From the NCBI RefSeq assembly GCF_032191465.1, contig NZ_JAQOUE010000001.1:3007501-3071500 (forward strand): 64,000 bases of DNA. The letters run 5' to 3'. Made by a program: the position numbers and the translations under genes. The notes below the pieces were generated by a model, which saw only the letters and a program-made list of their open reading frames with translations, made no database searches and had not been told where the DNA came from. This document shows, in pieces, positions 52,703 through 63,192 of the stretch. This DNA comes from Candidatus Nitronereus thalassa (GTDB lineage: Bacteria > Nitrospirota > Nitrospiria > Nitrospirales > UBA8639). Each line of letters opens with the position of its first letter. The stretch's first letter is position 1.

Positions 52703-53569
52703 ATGACCTATGCCTCTGCATTTCGAGAAGGTGTGGCCTGTTTATCCACGGCTGGAGTGGCCAATGCCGCAAATGAAACGGTGTGGTTGCTGGAAGCCAC
52801 CTTGGGAATTTCGAGATTAGATATTCACGTCAAACCTCATACCTTGTTGAATGATTCGTCCTGGACGGAGGCCACGCACGTATTAAGCAGGAGGGCGGAG
52901 GGAGAGCCCCTTCAATACATACTCGGCACTCAAGAATTTCGAGGGTTGGATATGTCTGTGCGACCGGGGGGACTCATTCCACGGCCAGAAACGGAACTTA
53001 TTCTAGACGAGGTTCATTCCCTTCCGTTGAATCGGGATCATCTTCAAATAGCTGATATTGGGACAGGATCTGGCTGCCTTGCTGTTGCTCTGGCCAAAGA
53101 GATTCCTGGAGCGATGATTTACGCTACGGATTGTTCCGAAGTGGCGTTGGAATTGGCAAAACACAATGCCAGTCGCCACAAGGTTCAAGATCGTATCACG
53201 TTTCTACATGGGGATTTGCTTGAACCTTTTAATGCCATGCCGGAGCGTGCCGCGGAAATTTCCGTTTTAGTGGCAAATCCTCCGTATATCCCGACTGGAC
53301 AACTAGACTGCCTGCCCAGTGAGGTTCGAGACTATGAGCCCCACTTGGCTCTTGATGGAGGGTCCGATGGGTTGATGTTTTACCGACGACTCCTCCGTGA
53401 AGCGTTGCTCATGTTACCACCTGGAGGATGGTTGGTGTTGGAATTTGGGGAAGGGCAGGCCTCGTCTATCTGTGAAGATGTCAAACATCTATCGACTTGG
53501 AACATCCGAAACATTCGTCCCGACAATGCGGGTATTGAACGGGTCATTTCTCTGGAGCGGAAGGGTTAA
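52703..53569 (+). CDS. prmC: Release factor glutamine methyltransferase
   Basis: A 288-residue PrmC/HemK. ATG at 52703 has AAGGAA 6 bases upstream and gives the usual N-terminal helical domain (MTYASAFREGVACL); an in-frame ATG at 52643 directly after prfA would add 20 atypical residues. Motifs: RPETELILDEV (about 102-112), ADIGTGSGCLAVALA (about 122-136), YATDCSE and the catalytic VANPPYIP (about 202-209). It methylates the glutamine of GGQ in release factors, matching its partner gene upstream. Confidence 0.94.
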   Translation: MTYASAFREGVACLSTAGVANAANETVWLLEATLGISRLDIHVKPHTLLNDSSWTEATHVLSRRAEGEPLQYILGTQEFRGLDMSVRPGGLIPRPETELILDEVHSLPLNRDHLQIADIGTGSGCLAVALAKEIPGAMIYATDCSEVALELAKHNASRHKVQDRITFLHGDLLEPFNAMPERAAEISVLVANPPYIPTGQLDCLPSEVRDYEPHLALDGGSDGLMFYRRLLREALLMLPPGGWLVLEFGEGQASSICEDVKHLSTWNIRNIRPDNAGIERVISLERKG

Positions 53570-53584
53570 CCCTTCTCGAACGTC

Positions 53585-54844
53585 TTGACGCAAATCACCA
53601 TCACAGGAAGGCGCCCTTTACGGGGTCAGGTCCGAGCGGCCGGAGCGAAAAACGCGGCCTTGCCAATTTTGGCATCCACGCTTCTTGGGGGTGGTGATTG
53701 TCAGGTGACCAACCTCCCCTTGGTTCGTGATGTTGCCACCATGAACACCTTGCTTGGGCTATTGGGAGCGACGGTTAAGCAAGATAGAAACCAGGTGGTG
53801 ATTAATACGGATACGGTTCAGTCCCTCGAAGCACCGTATGATCTTGTCAAAACCATGCGTGCCTCCGTGCTGGTTTTGGGACCCTTGTTGGCACGTTTTG
53901 GGGAGGCCGTGGTTTCCCTTCCAGGAGGATGTGCTATTGGTCAAAGACCGGTGAATCTACATTTGGATGGACTCAAAAAACTCGGTGCGACGATTGAACT
54001 TGAACACGGATATATCCGTGCGCATGCCTCGGGGCTTAAAGGTGAACGGATCGATTTGGAAACCCCGACAGTGACTGGAACGGAAAACCTCATGATGGCA
54101 GCCTGTTTGGCAAAGGGAACGACAATTATTAATAATGCGGCGATGGAACCGGAAATCGAAGATTTGGCCAAATTTCTGAATAGACGAGGAGCGAATGTTT
54201 CAGGTGCTGGCTCGAGCCATATTGTCATCGAAGGGGTCACGAAGCTCCAGGAAACGGAATATTCCGTGATGCCTGATCGCATAGAAACGGGAACCTATTT
54301 GATCGCAGGAATGGTGACGGGCGGTGATGTCGAGGTGAGTGATTGTATTCCCGGACATTTGGATTTACTGACTTCCAAGCTGCGAGAGTCGGGAGCCGAA
54401 GTGTTGGAGACGCCAAATTCCGTGAGAGTCAAAGCTCCAAAAAGGATCCAGGCGTTGGATGTGCAAACCTTTCCCTATCCTGGGTTCCCCACGGATTTGC
54501 AAGCCCAGATGATGGCCATGATGTGCGTGGCTGATGGGACGAGTGTGATAACGGAAAATGTGTTCGAGGGGCGATTCCTTCATGTGTCCGAACTTCAACG
54601 AATGGGCGCGTCTATTACCGTGGATGGGTCCAGAGCGGTGGTGAAAGGCGTGTCACAATTAACCGGCGCACCAGTCATGGCTTCAGATCTTCGGGCTAGT
54701 GCTGGCTTGATCTTGGCCGGGTTGGCTGCGGAGGGTGACACTCATATTACGAGAGTGTATCACCTCGAACGTGGGTATGAACGCATGGAAGATAAGCTGC
54801 AAGGGTTAGGCGCCCTGGTGAAACGGGAGCCCTCATCCGTATGA
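53585..54844 (+). CDS. murA: UDP-N-acetylglucosamine 1-carboxyvinyltransferase
   Basis: A 419-residue MurA, first committed step of peptidoglycan synthesis. Visible: GAKNAALPILAS (Lys22-type residue, about 20-31), the loop LPGGCAIGQRPVNLH with the phosphoenolpyruvate-binding cysteine (about 112-126), PDRIETGTYLIAG and FPTDLQAQ (about 306-313). The cysteine predicts fosfomycin sensitivity. The start is TTG at 53585, 15 bases after prmC; no ATG is available before the conserved MurA N-terminus. The stop overlaps hisG by 4 bases. Confidence 0.96.
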   Translation: MTQITITGRRPLRGQVRAAGAKNAALPILASTLLGGGDCQVTNLPLVRDVATMNTLLGLLGATVKQDRNQVVINTDTVQSLEAPYDLVKTMRASVLVLGPLLARFGEAVVSLPGGCAIGQRPVNLHLDGLKKLGATIELEHGYIRAHASGLKGERIDLETPTVTGTENLMMAACLAKGTTIINNAAMEPEIEDLAKFLNRRGANVSGAGSSHIVIEGVTKLQETEYSVMPDRIETGTYLIAGMVTGGDVEVSDCIPGHLDLLTSKLRESGAEVLETPNSVRVKAPKRIQALDVQTFPYPGFPTDLQAQMMAMMCVADGTSVITENVFEGRFLHVSELQRMGASITVDGSRAVVKGVSQLTGAPVMASDLRASAGLILAGLAAEGDTHITRVYHLERGYERMEDKLQGLGALVKREPSSV

Positions 54845-55491
54845 GTGAAACGGTCATTGTGGCGCTATCCAAAGGAAAGTTGCTTGATCCAACGATCGAA
54901 CTTTTTCGCCAAGCGGGATATGCTGGCCCTGATTTGGATGCAGATCCCAGGCGGTTGATTTTTGAAGTCCCGCAATCGGGTCTCACCTTTCTCATCGTTC
55001 GTCCAACGGATGTGCCGACATACGTGGAGTATGGGGCAGCCGATGTTGGGATTGCCGGAAAAGATTTGCTCCTGGAACAGCGGAGCGACGTCCATGAACC
55101 GTTGGACCTACGGATTGGTGGATGCCGTATTGCCGTGGCGGGGCTTCAGGATTGTGAAGGTTCGACTCGCTTATCGTCCAAGCTGCGTGTGGCTACTAAA
55201 TATCCCAATATTACCGAACGGTATTTTAACCAAAAGGGTATCCCTGTAGAAATCATTAAATTGTACGGGTCAATGGAATTGGCGCCGCTCGTGGGGTTAG
55301 CTGATCGCATCGTAGATTTGGTCTCCAGCGGTCAAACATTGAAAGCAAATAACTTGAAGGAGACTGAGGTAATTGAATGGTCTACCGCACGGTTGATTGT
55401 GAATCGGGCCAGCCTCAAGATGAAACATCGAGTAATTTCTCAAATGATTGAACGGTTGAAGAAATGCCGTCCCAAAACCATGCAATGTTAG
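54841..55491 (+). CDS. hisG: ATP phosphoribosyltransferase, short form
   Basis: A 216-residue HisG, the first enzyme of histidine synthesis. Blocks: VALSKGKLLDPTIELFRQAG, ADVGIAGKDLLLE, RVATKYPNITERYF and ADRIVDLVSSGQTLKAN. It lacks the C-terminal regulatory domain, so it belongs to the short type that normally works with HisZ; hisZ is not in the window. The ATG overlaps the murA stop (ATGA). It starts a run of his genes. Confidence 0.95.
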   Translation: MSETVIVALSKGKLLDPTIELFRQAGYAGPDLDADPRRLIFEVPQSGLTFLIVRPTDVPTYVEYGAADVGIAGKDLLLEQRSDVHEPLDLRIGGCRIAVAGLQDCEGSTRLSSKLRVATKYPNITERYFNQKGIPVEIIKLYGSMELAPLVGLADRIVDLVSSGQTLKANNLKETEVIEWSTARLIVNRASLKMKHRVISQMIERLKKCRPKTMQC

Positions 55492-55498
55492 GCAGTTG

Positions 55499-56782
55499 AT
55501 GAAAATTATTTCCTCTAAAGATCGTGAGTTTAAAAAAACCCTCGATCAGGTATGCCGTCGTGGCTCCCAACAAAATGCCAAGATTGAGGGGCGGGTCAAG
55601 CAGATTCTTCAGGCGGTCGAGCGTGGAGGCGATGCCGCAGTCTGTCGATATGTAAAGCAGTTTGACGGTCTTCGCCTCACCCCTCGTGGAATTAAGGTAC
55701 GCAGAGAGGAGATCGTGCATGCCTATAAATACCTTTCTATATCCGAGAGAAACTCACTTCGATTCGCCGCGAAACGTATTCGGTCGTTTCACGAACGTCA
55801 GCGCACGAAAACTTGGGTGCATACGGACAAAGGCGTCAAACTTGGGCAAATGATCACCCCACTGGATGTGGTCGGGCTCTATGTGCCAGGAGGAAAGGCC
55901 CTGTATCCATCGACCGTCTTGATGAATGCCATTCCCGCCAAGGTTGCGGGTGTTGGTCGAGTGATCATGTGTACGCCGACGACCAGTGGTGAAATTCATC
56001 CTTATCTTCTCGCTGCCGCCGATATCGCTGGGGTTGATGAAATTTATCGTATCGGTGGTGTCCAGGCTGTAGGGGCGATGGCCTATGGAACTCGGACAAT
56101 CCCCAAAACCGACAAAATTGTTGGGCCAGGCAATATGTATGTGGCTGCCGCCAAACGGGTGGTTTATGGAACAGTCGATATCGACATGATCGCGGGGCCT
56201 AGCGAATTATTGGTGGTTGCGGATGAAACCGCCAACCCGTTGCATTGTGCCGCTGATTTGCTCTGCGAAGCCGAACATGATGAAGAGGCACGCGTCTATC
56301 TTGTGACGACTTCGCTGAGAGTTGCCAAAGCTGTGGTCAGGGAGGTCGCCAAGCAATTACCCAAGCTCAGTCGTAAACAGATTGCCACCCATTCCGTAAG
56401 GCAGTATGCTATAGCGTTTGTGACCTCAACCATGGAGCAGGCATTCGACGTGGCCAATGCCATTGCCGCCGAACATCTCGAGTTGTTGGTGAAGCGTCCC
56501 TTGGAGGCTGTAAAAAAAGTCCGACATGCCGGGGCAATTTTTGTTGGTCCTCATACTCCTCCTGCCGTGGCGGATTATGTGGCCGGTCCCAACCACGTGC
56601 TTCCAACAGGAGGGTCAGCCCGATTTTTCTCCGCGTTGTCCTTGGATGATTTCGTGAAGAAGACCAATATTGTGATGTATAACCAAAAGCAGCTCAAAGA
56701 GGTTCAGGCGCATGTGACTTGCCTGGCAGGCATGGAAGGTCTGCAAGCCCATGCCCGTTCCATTGAAAGTCGGAGTGAGTGA
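55499..56782 (+). CDS. hisD: Histidinol dehydrogenase
   Basis: A 427-residue HisD catalysing the last two steps of histidine synthesis with NAD. Visible: [64 protein letters not shown], and [10 protein letters not shown] with zinc ligands, AEHLELL and [14 protein letters not shown]. The zinc-binding His and Glu positions are present. ATG at 55499 directly after a TTG codon also in frame. It is 7 bases after hisG and 2 bases before the hisB ATG. Confidence 0.96.
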   Translation: MKIISSKDREFKKTLDQVCRRGSQQNAKIEGRVKQILQAVERGGDAAVCRYVKQFDGLRLTPRGIKVRREEIVHAYKYLSISERNSLRFAAKRIRSFHERQRTKTWVHTDKGVKLGQMITPLDVVGLYVPGGKALYPSTVLMNAIPAKVAGVGRVIMCTPTTSGEIHPYLLAAADIAGVDEIYRIGGVQAVGAMAYGTRTIPKTDKIVGPGNMYVAAAKRVVYGTVDIDMIAGPSELLVVADETANPLHCAADLLCEAEHDEEARVYLVTTSLRVAKAVVREVAKQLPKLSRKQIATHSVRQYAIAFVTSTMEQAFDVANAIAAEHLELLVKRPLEAVKKVRHAGAIFVGPHTPPAVADYVAGPNHVLPTGGSARFFSALSLDDFVKKTNIVMYNQKQLKEVQAHVTCLAGMEGLQAHARSIESRSE

Positions 56783-56784
56783 CC

Positions 56785-57381
56785 ATGTCAAAAAATTCTC
56801 GGAGTGCCAAAGTTAATCGAACGACTTCCGAATCGTCTGTGCATGTGGAATGGAGTTTGGATGGGACGGGGACAGGGAAGGTCAATACCACCATTCCCTT
56901 TGTGGATCACATGCTGAACCTGTTGGCCAAGCATGGGTTGTTCGATTTGGTCGTGGAAGCCAAGGGCGATACCGAGATCGATCATCATCATACGGTGGAG
57001 GATATCGGGATCGTGTTAGGTTCGGCCCTCAAAGAGGCTTTAGGGGAAAAAACAAAAATCCGTCGTTTTGGTTGGGCTATTGTCCCGCTTGATGAGACGC
57101 TGGCGGAAGTGGTGGTTGATCTGAGTGGTCGGCCGTTTCTCGTCTACAACGTAGAATTTCCCCACCGACAGGTAAAAGACTTTGATTTGGGATTATTTGA
57201 AGATTTTTTCCAAGCCTTGGTTAGCACCGGAGCCTTAAATCTTCATGTGAACGTGAAATATGGACGCAACTCGCACCATATTATCGAGGCGGTGTTTAAG
57301 GCGTTTGCTAAGGCCCTCGACCAAGCGACCATGATAGATGATAGGGTATCAGGTGTTCTGTCCACGAAAGGCTCGTTGTAG
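56785..57381 (+). CDS. hisB: Imidazoleglycerol-phosphate dehydratase
   Basis: A 198-residue single-function HisB (no histidinol-phosphatase domain). The metal-binding motifs are [16 protein letters not shown] (about residues 66-81) and [20 protein letters not shown] (about 157-176). [13 protein letters not shown] is typical. The ATG at 56785 lies 2 bases after the hisD stop; a GTG two codons earlier overlaps that stop. After it, 137 bases with an inverted repeat precede hisH. Confidence 0.96.
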   Translation: MSKNSRSAKVNRTTSESSVHVEWSLDGTGTGKVNTTIPFVDHMLNLLAKHGLFDLVVEAKGDTEIDHHHTVEDIGIVLGSALKEALGEKTKIRRFGWAIVPLDETLAEVVVDLSGRPFLVYNVEFPHRQVKDFDLGLFEDFFQALVSTGALNLHVNVKYGRNSHHIIEAVFKAFAKALDQATMIDDRVSGVLSTKGSL

Positions 57382-57412
57382 AAGAAAGTATCTCGTATTT
57401 CGTCTCTTGAGT

Positions 57413-57509
57413 CTCGTGAAACAATAAGAAATCCCCATAGATACTATACGTTAGGCAAGATTATTCCTGAGATTCTTTCTTTAACGAGATACGAGATTCG
57501 TTTCACGAG
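57413..57509. repeat. Inverted repeat CTCGTGAAAC/GTTTCACGAG inside the his cluster
   Basis: CTCGTGAAAC at 57413-57422 and GTTTCACGAG at 57500-57509 pair perfectly over 10 bases, with 77 bases between. TATCTCGT (about 57389) and ACGAGATA (about 57484) extend the symmetry in a different order. No T-run follows. It looks like an inserted palindromic repeat and not a classical terminator; hisH starts 10 bases later. Confidence 0.55.
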
Positions 57510-57518
57510 TTCTGACTT

Positions 57519-58139
57519 ATGATTGCCATCGTTGATTATGAAATGGGAAACCTCCGGAGTGTGCATAAGGCCTTCGAAGCCGTTGGGTGTGATGCTGTGG
57601 TGACACGAGACCCCACCGTCTTAGATCGGGCTTCGCATATGGTCTTACCTGGGGTCGGGGCGTTTGGTGATTGCGTGAATAATTTGAAACGGTTCGGACT
57701 TGTAGAGCCGATCCGTCGTTCCATTTCCCAAGGAAAACCATTTTTGGGAATTTGTTTGGGACTTCAAGTGTTATTTACAGAAAGTGATGAGTTTGGCTCA
57801 CACCAGGGATTGGATATTTTGAAGGGAAGGGTGAAACGTTTTTACTTTTCGGAAGGCCAAGGGAAAGGGCTGAAAATTCCTCATATGGGATGGAACACTG
57901 TCCAGGCTCGTATTCCTAGTCCCCTCTTAAAGGAAATTCCTCAAGATTCGTTTGTATATTTCGTGCATTCGTATTATGTCGAACCGGTCGAGGCTGAAAT
58001 TATCTGTACAGAAACAACTTATGGCATTCCCTTTGTTTCTAGCATTGCCAGAGATAATATTTTCGCTTGCCAATTCCATCCGGAAAAAAGCCAACGTATT
58101 GGGCTTCAACTTCTTCGTAACTTTGGAGCATGGAATTGA
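57519..58139 (+). CDS. hisH: Imidazole glycerol phosphate synthase, glutaminase subunit
   Basis: A 206-residue class I glutaminase. The catalytic cysteine is in FLGICLGLQVLF (about residues 80-91), the histidine and glutamate in ACQFHPEKSQRIG (about 185-197). VDYEMGNLRSV and VLPGVGAFGDC are the N-terminal blocks. It supplies ammonia to HisF, encoded downstream. The stop overlaps the ATG of the lipoprotein gene by one base (TGATG). Confidence 0.96.
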   Translation: MIAIVDYEMGNLRSVHKAFEAVGCDAVVTRDPTVLDRASHMVLPGVGAFGDCVNNLKRFGLVEPIRRSISQGKPFLGICLGLQVLFTESDEFGSHQGLDILKGRVKRFYFSEGQGKGLKIPHMGWNTVQARIPSPLLKEIPQDSFVYFVHSYYVEPVEAEIICTETTYGIPFVSSIARDNIFACQFHPEKSQRIGLQLLRNFGAWN

Positions 58140-58909
58140 TGAAGGTGTTCTCAAAAATTACAAGAGATGAACGGAAGAGAGGAGTCGGTTTAGGCCGACA
58201 GGTGGCATGGGTTATGGTGCTAGGCCTCATCGGCTGTGCGCCTGATACGGTTTCGGTAAAAACCCATCCCACGTTTTCTCCAACCTCCATAACCGTTATC
58301 GGGGTGGTTCCCTTTACGGCGGCAGAAGGGGCTCCAGGCGTTTCTCAAGCGGTGGGGAAACTTCCGCCACCGGATGTGGGAAATTCCGATATTCAACCTT
58401 CATTTTCTACGTCACCTGGTCCCATTCCTCATCGGTCCGAGGTCTCGAAAATTTCCGTTCCTTCTGGAGCCGAAGAAAAAGTGACCGACATGGTATTCGC
58501 CAATTTGAGACTTCGACCTGGGGTAAAAGTTATTTCTCCCAATGAAATAACTCAGTTCTTTCAAAGATCCAACCTGAAGTATTCACGAATGAAGGCCCAA
58601 CAGCTGGCACAGGAATTAGGGAAAGCTTTATCCCTGGACGTGGTCCTGGTTGGTCAAGTGCGGGTCTATCGTGAGCGTGCCGGGAAGACATTTGCAGCTA
58701 TTCCCGCAGCGGTCGGCTTCGATGTGCAAGTGATCAATGCCAAAGATGGGACCGTGGTCTGGATGGGCGATTACTTCGAAGAACAAAAACCCTTCACCGA
58801 AGATTTTCAAGGAATGGTGGAGCGTGGCGGAAAATGGGTCACCGCTGAAGAATTAGCCCGGTCAGGAGTCAAGCGAGTCATGCAACGTCTGCCGATAGGG
58901 AAGTCCTAA
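58139..58909 (+). CDS. Lipoprotein of unknown function within the his operon
   Basis: A 256-residue protein from the ATG that overlaps the hisH stop. The signal region (VAWVMVLGLIGC) ends in a lipobox with Cys about 33. After a low-complexity stretch rich in proline and serine (about 60-110) comes an alpha/beta domain: EEKVTDMVFANLRLRPGVKV, AQELGKALSLDVVLVGQVRVY, FDVQVINAKDGTVVWMGDYF. The arrangement recalls CsgG/LpoB-like periplasmic lipoproteins, as in the pair at 42.6-44.1 kb. Nothing ties it to histidine synthesis except position. hisA follows after 8 bases. Confidence 0.65.
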   Translation: MKVFSKITRDERKRGVGLGRQVAWVMVLGLIGCAPDTVSVKTHPTFSPTSITVIGVVPFTAAEGAPGVSQAVGKLPPPDVGNSDIQPSFSTSPGPIPHRSEVSKISVPSGAEEKVTDMVFANLRLRPGVKVISPNEITQFFQRSNLKYSRMKAQQLAQELGKALSLDVVLVGQVRVYRERAGKTFAAIPAAVGFDVQVINAKDGTVVWMGDYFEEQKPFTEDFQGMVERGGKWVTAEELARSGVKRVMQRLPIGKS

Positions 58910-58917
58910 AGAGCCTC

Positions 58918-59655
58918 ATGAGTATGGTTGTCATTCCAGCTATCGACTTAAAAGACGGACGGTGTGTTCGTTTGCGACAAGGTGATATGAATCAGGAGAC
59001 CTCCTATTCTCAAGACCCTCCGGCAATGGCCCAACACTGGGAAGGTTTGGGTGCGCAACGACTTCATGTGGTAGATTTGAATGGCGCGGTGGATGGCAAA
59101 CCAAAAAATTTTGATCATGTTTTGGCTATTACTCAAGCCATTTCCATCCCGGTGCAAGTAGGCGGTGGAATCCGTTCCTTAGATACCATTCGGGAGTATT
59201 TGTCACATGGCGTCAGCAAGGTTGTGCTGGGAACCGCGGTCTTAGAAGATCCATCGTTACTAGAAGAGGCGAGTCGAGAATTTCCCGACCGTATTTTGAT
59301 TGGTGTGGATGTGAAAGATGGGATGGTGGCCGTCCATGGTTGGACGAACGTGTCTGACTCTACCCCTGAAGATGTGTTTCAATCTCTGAAACCCTATGCG
59401 CTGTCCGGGGTGATTTTTACGGAGATCAGTCGAGATGGTATGCTCGACGGTCCCAATTTACCGGCGTTGGAGCATGCGGCGCGGAATTCGCCATTTCCCG
59501 TAATTGCGTCAGGTGGAGTGACGAGGGTGGAAGATATTCACGCCGTGAAAAAATTAGGTCCAAATATTTGCGGTGTGATCGTTGGGAAAGCGCTTTACGA
59601 GGGAACATTGACCTTGTCGGCCGCCATGGAAGCTGCGTCCTCAGTTCCATGTTGA
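58918..59655 (+). CDS. hisA: ProFAR isomerase (phosphoribosylformimino-AICAR ribotide isomerase)
   Basis: A 245-residue (beta/alpha)8-barrel. [19 protein letters not shown] at the N-terminus holds the catalytic aspartate, [11 protein letters not shown] and [12 protein letters not shown] the phosphate site, and HGWTNVS with VIASGGV the second half. A tryptophan in HGW and the aspartate in [14 protein letters not shown] are conserved. The last codons overlap hisF by 7 bases. Confidence 0.96.
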   Translation: MSMVVIPAIDLKDGRCVRLRQGDMNQETSYSQDPPAMAQHWEGLGAQRLHVVDLNGAVDGKPKNFDHVLAITQAISIPVQVGGGIRSLDTIREYLSHGVSKVVLGTAVLEDPSLLEEASREFPDRILIGVDVKDGMVAVHGWTNVSDSTPEDVFQSLKPYALSGVIFTEISRDGMLDGPNLPALEHAARNSPFPVIASGGVTRVEDIHAVKKLGPNICGVIVGKALYEGTLTLSAAMEAASSVPC

Positions 59656-60437
59656 CCAAGCGAATCATTCCATGTCTGGATGTCAAAGATGGTCGAGTCG
59701 TCAAAGGCGTGTCTTTTGTCAATCTTCGTGACGCGGGCGATCCCGTTGAAGTCGCAAAACTGTATGATCAAGCGGGGGCTGACGAACTCTGTTTCTTGGA
59801 TATTACGGCCTCGCATGAAGATCGAGGGATTCTCCTTGATGTTGTATCTCGCACTGCCGAACAAGCGTTCATGCCTTTGACGGTAGGTGGAGGCGTTCGA
59901 ACCATCGATGACATTCGGCAATTGCTCAATGCCGGAGCAGATAAAGTCAGTATCAATACCGCGGCAGTTCGAAGTCCCGAGTTTGTCACCGAGGCAGCCA
60001 ATCGATTCGGGACCCAATGTATTGTCGTGGCCGTAGATGCCAAACAGGTTTCTTCTGCAACAGCGTCCCAACCGCGATGGGAAATCTTTACCCATGGCGG
60101 ACGAAATCCAACTGGTCTCGATGCGATTGAATGGGCCAGGCAAATGGAAGCTAAAGGTGCGGGAGAAATTTTGCTCACAAGTATGGATCAAGACGGTCAG
60201 CAGGGTGGGTATGATCTTCCGCTCACGGCGACGGTGTCCGATGCAGTGTCAATTCCCGTGATTGCTTCTGGTGGCGCAGGGACATTGGAGCATCTCTATG
60301 ATGCCCTTGCCATTGGGAAGGCTGATGCGGTGCTTGCTGCCTCAATTTTTCATTTCCGAACGTATACCGTGTCTGAAGCAAAAATCTATCTTAGGCATCG
60401 GGGGGTTCCCATTCGACAAGTGAGTGGTAATGCCTAG
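59649..60437 (+). CDS. hisF: Imidazole glycerol phosphate synthase, cyclase subunit
   Basis: A 262-residue barrel paralogous to His[55 protein letters not shown], and [20 protein letters not shown] show both catalytic aspartates and both phosphate sites. The ATG at 59649 inside the hisA end gives the family N-terminus; upstream frames are spurious. It forms the synthase with HisH. It overlaps hisIE by 8 bases. Confidence 0.96.
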   Translation: MLTKRIIPCLDVKDGRVVKGVSFVNLRDAGDPVEVAKLYDQAGADELCFLDITASHEDRGILLDVVSRTAEQAFMPLTVGGGVRTIDDIRQLLNAGADKVSINTAAVRSPEFVTEAANRFGTQCIVVAVDAKQVSSATASQPRWEIFTHGGRNPTGLDAIEWARQMEAKGAGEILLTSMDQDGQQGGYDLPLTATVSDAVSIPVIASGGAGTLEHLYDALAIGKADAVLAASIFHFRTYTVSEAKIYLRHRGVPIRQVSGNA

Positions 60438-61125
60438 CATTTCCAGTGAGGCAAAAAAGCAAATCGTGGACCAGCTCAAGTTTGATAGCCAGGGACTCAT
60501 TCCTGCCGTGGTTCAAGATTGGAGAACGGGAACGGTTCTCATGATGGGGTTTATGAATCAGGAAGCATTGGATCGTACCCTGGAAACCAAATTTGTCCAT
60601 TTTTGGAGTCGCAAGCGTGAACGGTTATGGCAAAAGGGAGAGGAGTCCGGGAATCATCTGCAGTTGAAACGACTTTTTGTTGATTGCGATGGTGATACTT
60701 TGCTAGTGAAAGCCGAACCCATGGGACCGACTTGTCATACAGGAAGCCGGTCTTGCTTTTTTTCTGAAATATCGGAAACAGGTATACGCACGGAGCCAAA
60801 AACCGAAGATGCCAATGGGACGATACTCGACTTGCTGTATGAGATGGTGTTGACCAGAAAACTCGACCCAAAAGCTGAGTCTTATGTCGCGTCGCTATTG
60901 CAAGGGGGTGACGATCGGGTATTGAAAAAAGTTACCGAAGAGGCAGGCGAAGTCTTGTTGGCAGTTAAAAATCATAACCAAGAAGAAATTGTCTATGAAG
61001 TGGCAGATCTTTTGTTTCATACCATGGTGACTCTCGGGCATTGCGGTGTACCATTTACAGATGTTCAGGCCGAGTTGGGCCGGCGGTTTGGTCGGTCTGG
61101 CTTCAAGAAGAAGTCAGAGTCATAG
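60430..61125 (+). CDS. hisIE: Bifunctional phosphoribosyl-AMP cyclohydrolase / phosphoribosyl-ATP pyrophosphatase
   Basis: A 231-residue fusion. The HisI part (about 1-120) has [30 protein letters not shown] and the metal residues in DCDGDTLLV and [12 protein letters not shown]. The HisE part (about 130-225) has [29 protein letters not shown] and [12 protein letters not shown]. The enzymes carry out steps two and three of histidine synthesis. ATG at 60430 within the hisF end; GTG two codons before is possible. It ends the his run; a 200-base gap with the dnaG promoter follows. Confidence 0.95.
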   Translation: MPSISSEAKKQIVDQLKFDSQGLIPAVVQDWRTGTVLMMGFMNQEALDRTLETKFVHFWSRKRERLWQKGEESGNHLQLKRLFVDCDGDTLLVKAEPMGPTCHTGSRSCFFSEISETGIRTEPKTEDANGTILDLLYEMVLTRKLDPKAESYVASLLQGGDDRVLKKVTEEAGEVLLAVKNHNQEEIVYEVADLLFHTMVTLGHCGVPFTDVQAELGRRFGRSGFKKKSES

Positions 61126-61210
61126 GCAGTGGCATGAAATCCATGATGGCTAAGTTTGGGCGTGATGCCCCTGTGGATGATTCCAAATCATTTTTCCTTC
61201 AAGCGAGCAG

Positions 61211-61239
61211 TTGACTTGTTTTTCGCCCCTTGTTATAGT
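61211..61239 (+). promoter_or_regulatory. Near-consensus sigma-70 promoter of dnaG-rpoD
   Basis: TTGACT (61211-61216), a 17-base spacer and TATAGT (61234-61239). The start of transcription would be near 61246, 80 bases before the dnaG start codon. Confidence 0.75.
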
Positions 61240-61325
61240 TCGATAAATTGTCTTTATTTTACAATCACTTACAAAGAATCTGCCCTTCACAAAGCTGGTT
61301 AGCGGAGAGGCCTTAGGGAAGAGCC

Positions 61326-63173
61326 TTGGCAACCGATCGGGGTGGAATTCCACCTACCACGCTCCAACAAATCCGTGACACGGTTGATATCGTGGATGTC
61401 GTATCCCGCTATGTCACCTTGTCCAAAGTCGGCCAGAACCATCGGGGCCTTTGCCCCTTTCACAACGAAAAGACCCCCTCCTTTAATGTGAACCCTGGAA
61501 AGCAGATGTTTTACTGCTTTGGTTGCGGTACAGGGGGCGATGTCTTTTCCTTCCTCATGAATAGAGAGCGATTCAGTTTTGTGGAAGCTGTGAATGAGCT
61601 GGCTCAACAAGCAGGCATCGAACTCCCTACGACTTCCATCCAGCGCACCTCGGGATTCGACCGTGATCAACGAAAAACCCTAGAGCATCTCCATCGTCTT
61701 GCCCATGCCTGGTTTCAACAAAATCTTCATGAATCCACTCAAGGGCAAGGAGCATTAACGTATCTCCAAGACCGTGGTTTGGCATTGGACACGGTAAAGG
61801 ATTTTGGAGTTGGGTATGCACTCCCTTCCTGGGATGGATTGTTGCACTACCTTTGTAAAAATGGAGCAAAGGCCGCCGATCTGCTTCAGGCTGGTTTGGT
61901 CGTGGCTAAACAGCCAAGTACATCAGGAGAATCAAAACGAGATGGATATTATGATCGGTTTCGTTCACGCGTGATGGTTCCAATTATGGATTTACGCGGA
62001 AACGTGATAGCCTTTGGCGGGAGGATTCTCGAAGAGGGAACCCCGAAATATTTGAATTCCCCGGAAACGCCACTTTTTAACAAAGGGCGAAATTTGTTCG
62101 GTATGGATCGCGCGCGTGAGGCGGCAAGCCAACTCAATAACTTGTTAATTGTCGAAGGATACTTTGACGTGATGGTGCTGCATCAGCATGGCATTCGTCA
62201 TGCGGTGGCTCCGTTGGGGACAGCACTGACCGCGGAGCATGTGTCGTTGCTCCGTCGCTTTGTGAAAAATGTGGTCTTAATGTTTGATGGCGATGCCGCT
62301 GGACTCGGGGCGACTTTGCGAACCATGGATGTGTTCATCAATACCGGCGTCACGGTCAAAGTCGTCCGTTTGCCGGCAGGAGAAGATCCAGATTCGTATG
62401 TGAGAGCGCATGGGGGTGATCAGGTGTTGGCCCTCCAACAGCAAGCCCGCCCTTTAGTCGAATTTGCCGTGGAACAATGCCTCGAAGGGGCGACGAAAGC
62501 TTCGGTGGAAGAACGGACGAGACGGGTTGATGACGTGCTCCGTATTTTGGCCAAAGTATCTCACCCGATAGAAAAAGAAGAATATTTTAAACAGGTGGCC
62601 GAGCGATTAGGGATCTCACAGTCCCTTCTCATGCAACGTTCTCCTGTGCTGCTAGCGCGGCAGGTCTCTCGTGACTCTCGGCAACAATCGTCGCCGAATC
62701 TTCCGGCCAGGGGCCGGGTTCAAGACCAAAAAGGAAGCAGGGAAGAACGTGACTTAGTCACGCTATTGATACAAGGCATGATTGAGCCTGATCAAATTTT
62801 GGCGTTGCGCCCTGAGGATTTTCTCAATCCTGAGTATCGCCGTCTTGTGACCATGAGTTTGGCCCATGTCAATCAGGATGGAGTTTTTGACTCGGAAGCC
62901 CTTCTGGCCGAAGCCGCAATGAATCAAGACTTTTCGGCCTTGGTGGCTCAATTATCGGTGTCTGAACAACATTTCGATGATTGTCGGGATTACGTAAAAG
63001 GTTGCCTGAACGTCTTGGAACGACGACGTCTTAAAACCACCTTGGATGAATTGATTGCGCGGCTCCGCATCGCGGAACGTGAACATCATGTCGAACAAAT
63101 TGCTGAAATTAATGCAGAGATAGATTCCTTGCGCGAGCAAAAGGCCGGGCTCGCTATTTCTCCTCAAGCCTAA
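61326..63173 (+). CDS. dnaG: DNA primase
   Basis: A 615-residue primase. The zinc module is [15 protein letters not shown] with [14 protein letters not shown] (about residues 38-75). The catalytic core has [21 protein letters not shown], the toprim motif [14 protein letters not shown] (about 275-288) and [10 protein letters not shown] (about 317-326). The C-terminal DnaB-binding part (about 450-615) is present. The start is TTG at 61326; no ATG precedes the zinc domain. dnaG next to rpoD is the classical macromolecular-synthesis pair; rpsU is absent. Confidence 0.96.
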   Translation: MATDRGGIPPTTLQQIRDTVDIVDVVSRYVTLSKVGQNHRGLCPFHNEKTPSFNVNPGKQMFYCFGCGTGGDVFSFLMNRERFSFVEAVNELAQQAGIELPTTSIQRTSGFDRDQRKTLEHLHRLAHAWFQQNLHESTQGQGALTYLQDRGLALDTVKDFGVGYALPSWDGLLHYLCKNGAKAADLLQAGLVVAKQPSTSGESKRDGYYDRFRSRVMVPIMDLRGNVIAFGGRILEEGTPKYLNSPETPLFNKGRNLFGMDRAREAASQLNNLLIVEGYFDVMVLHQHGIRHAVAPLGTALTAEHVSLLRRFVKNVVLMFDGDAAGLGATLRTMDVFINTGVTVKVVRLPAGEDPDSYVRAHGGDQVLALQQQARPLVEFAVEQCLEGATKASVEERTRRVDDVLRILAKVSHPIEKEEYFKQVAERLGISQSLLMQRSPVLLARQVSRDSRQQSSPNLPARGRVQDQKGSREERDLVTLLIQGMIEPDQILALRPEDFLNPEYRRLVTMSLAHVNQDGVFDSEALLAEAAMNQDFSALVAQLSVSEQHFDDCRDYVKGCLNVLERRRLKTTLDELIARLRIAEREHHVEQIAEINAEIDSLREQKAGLAISPQA

Positions 63174-63192
63174 CCTAACGAGAGGACGGTTT

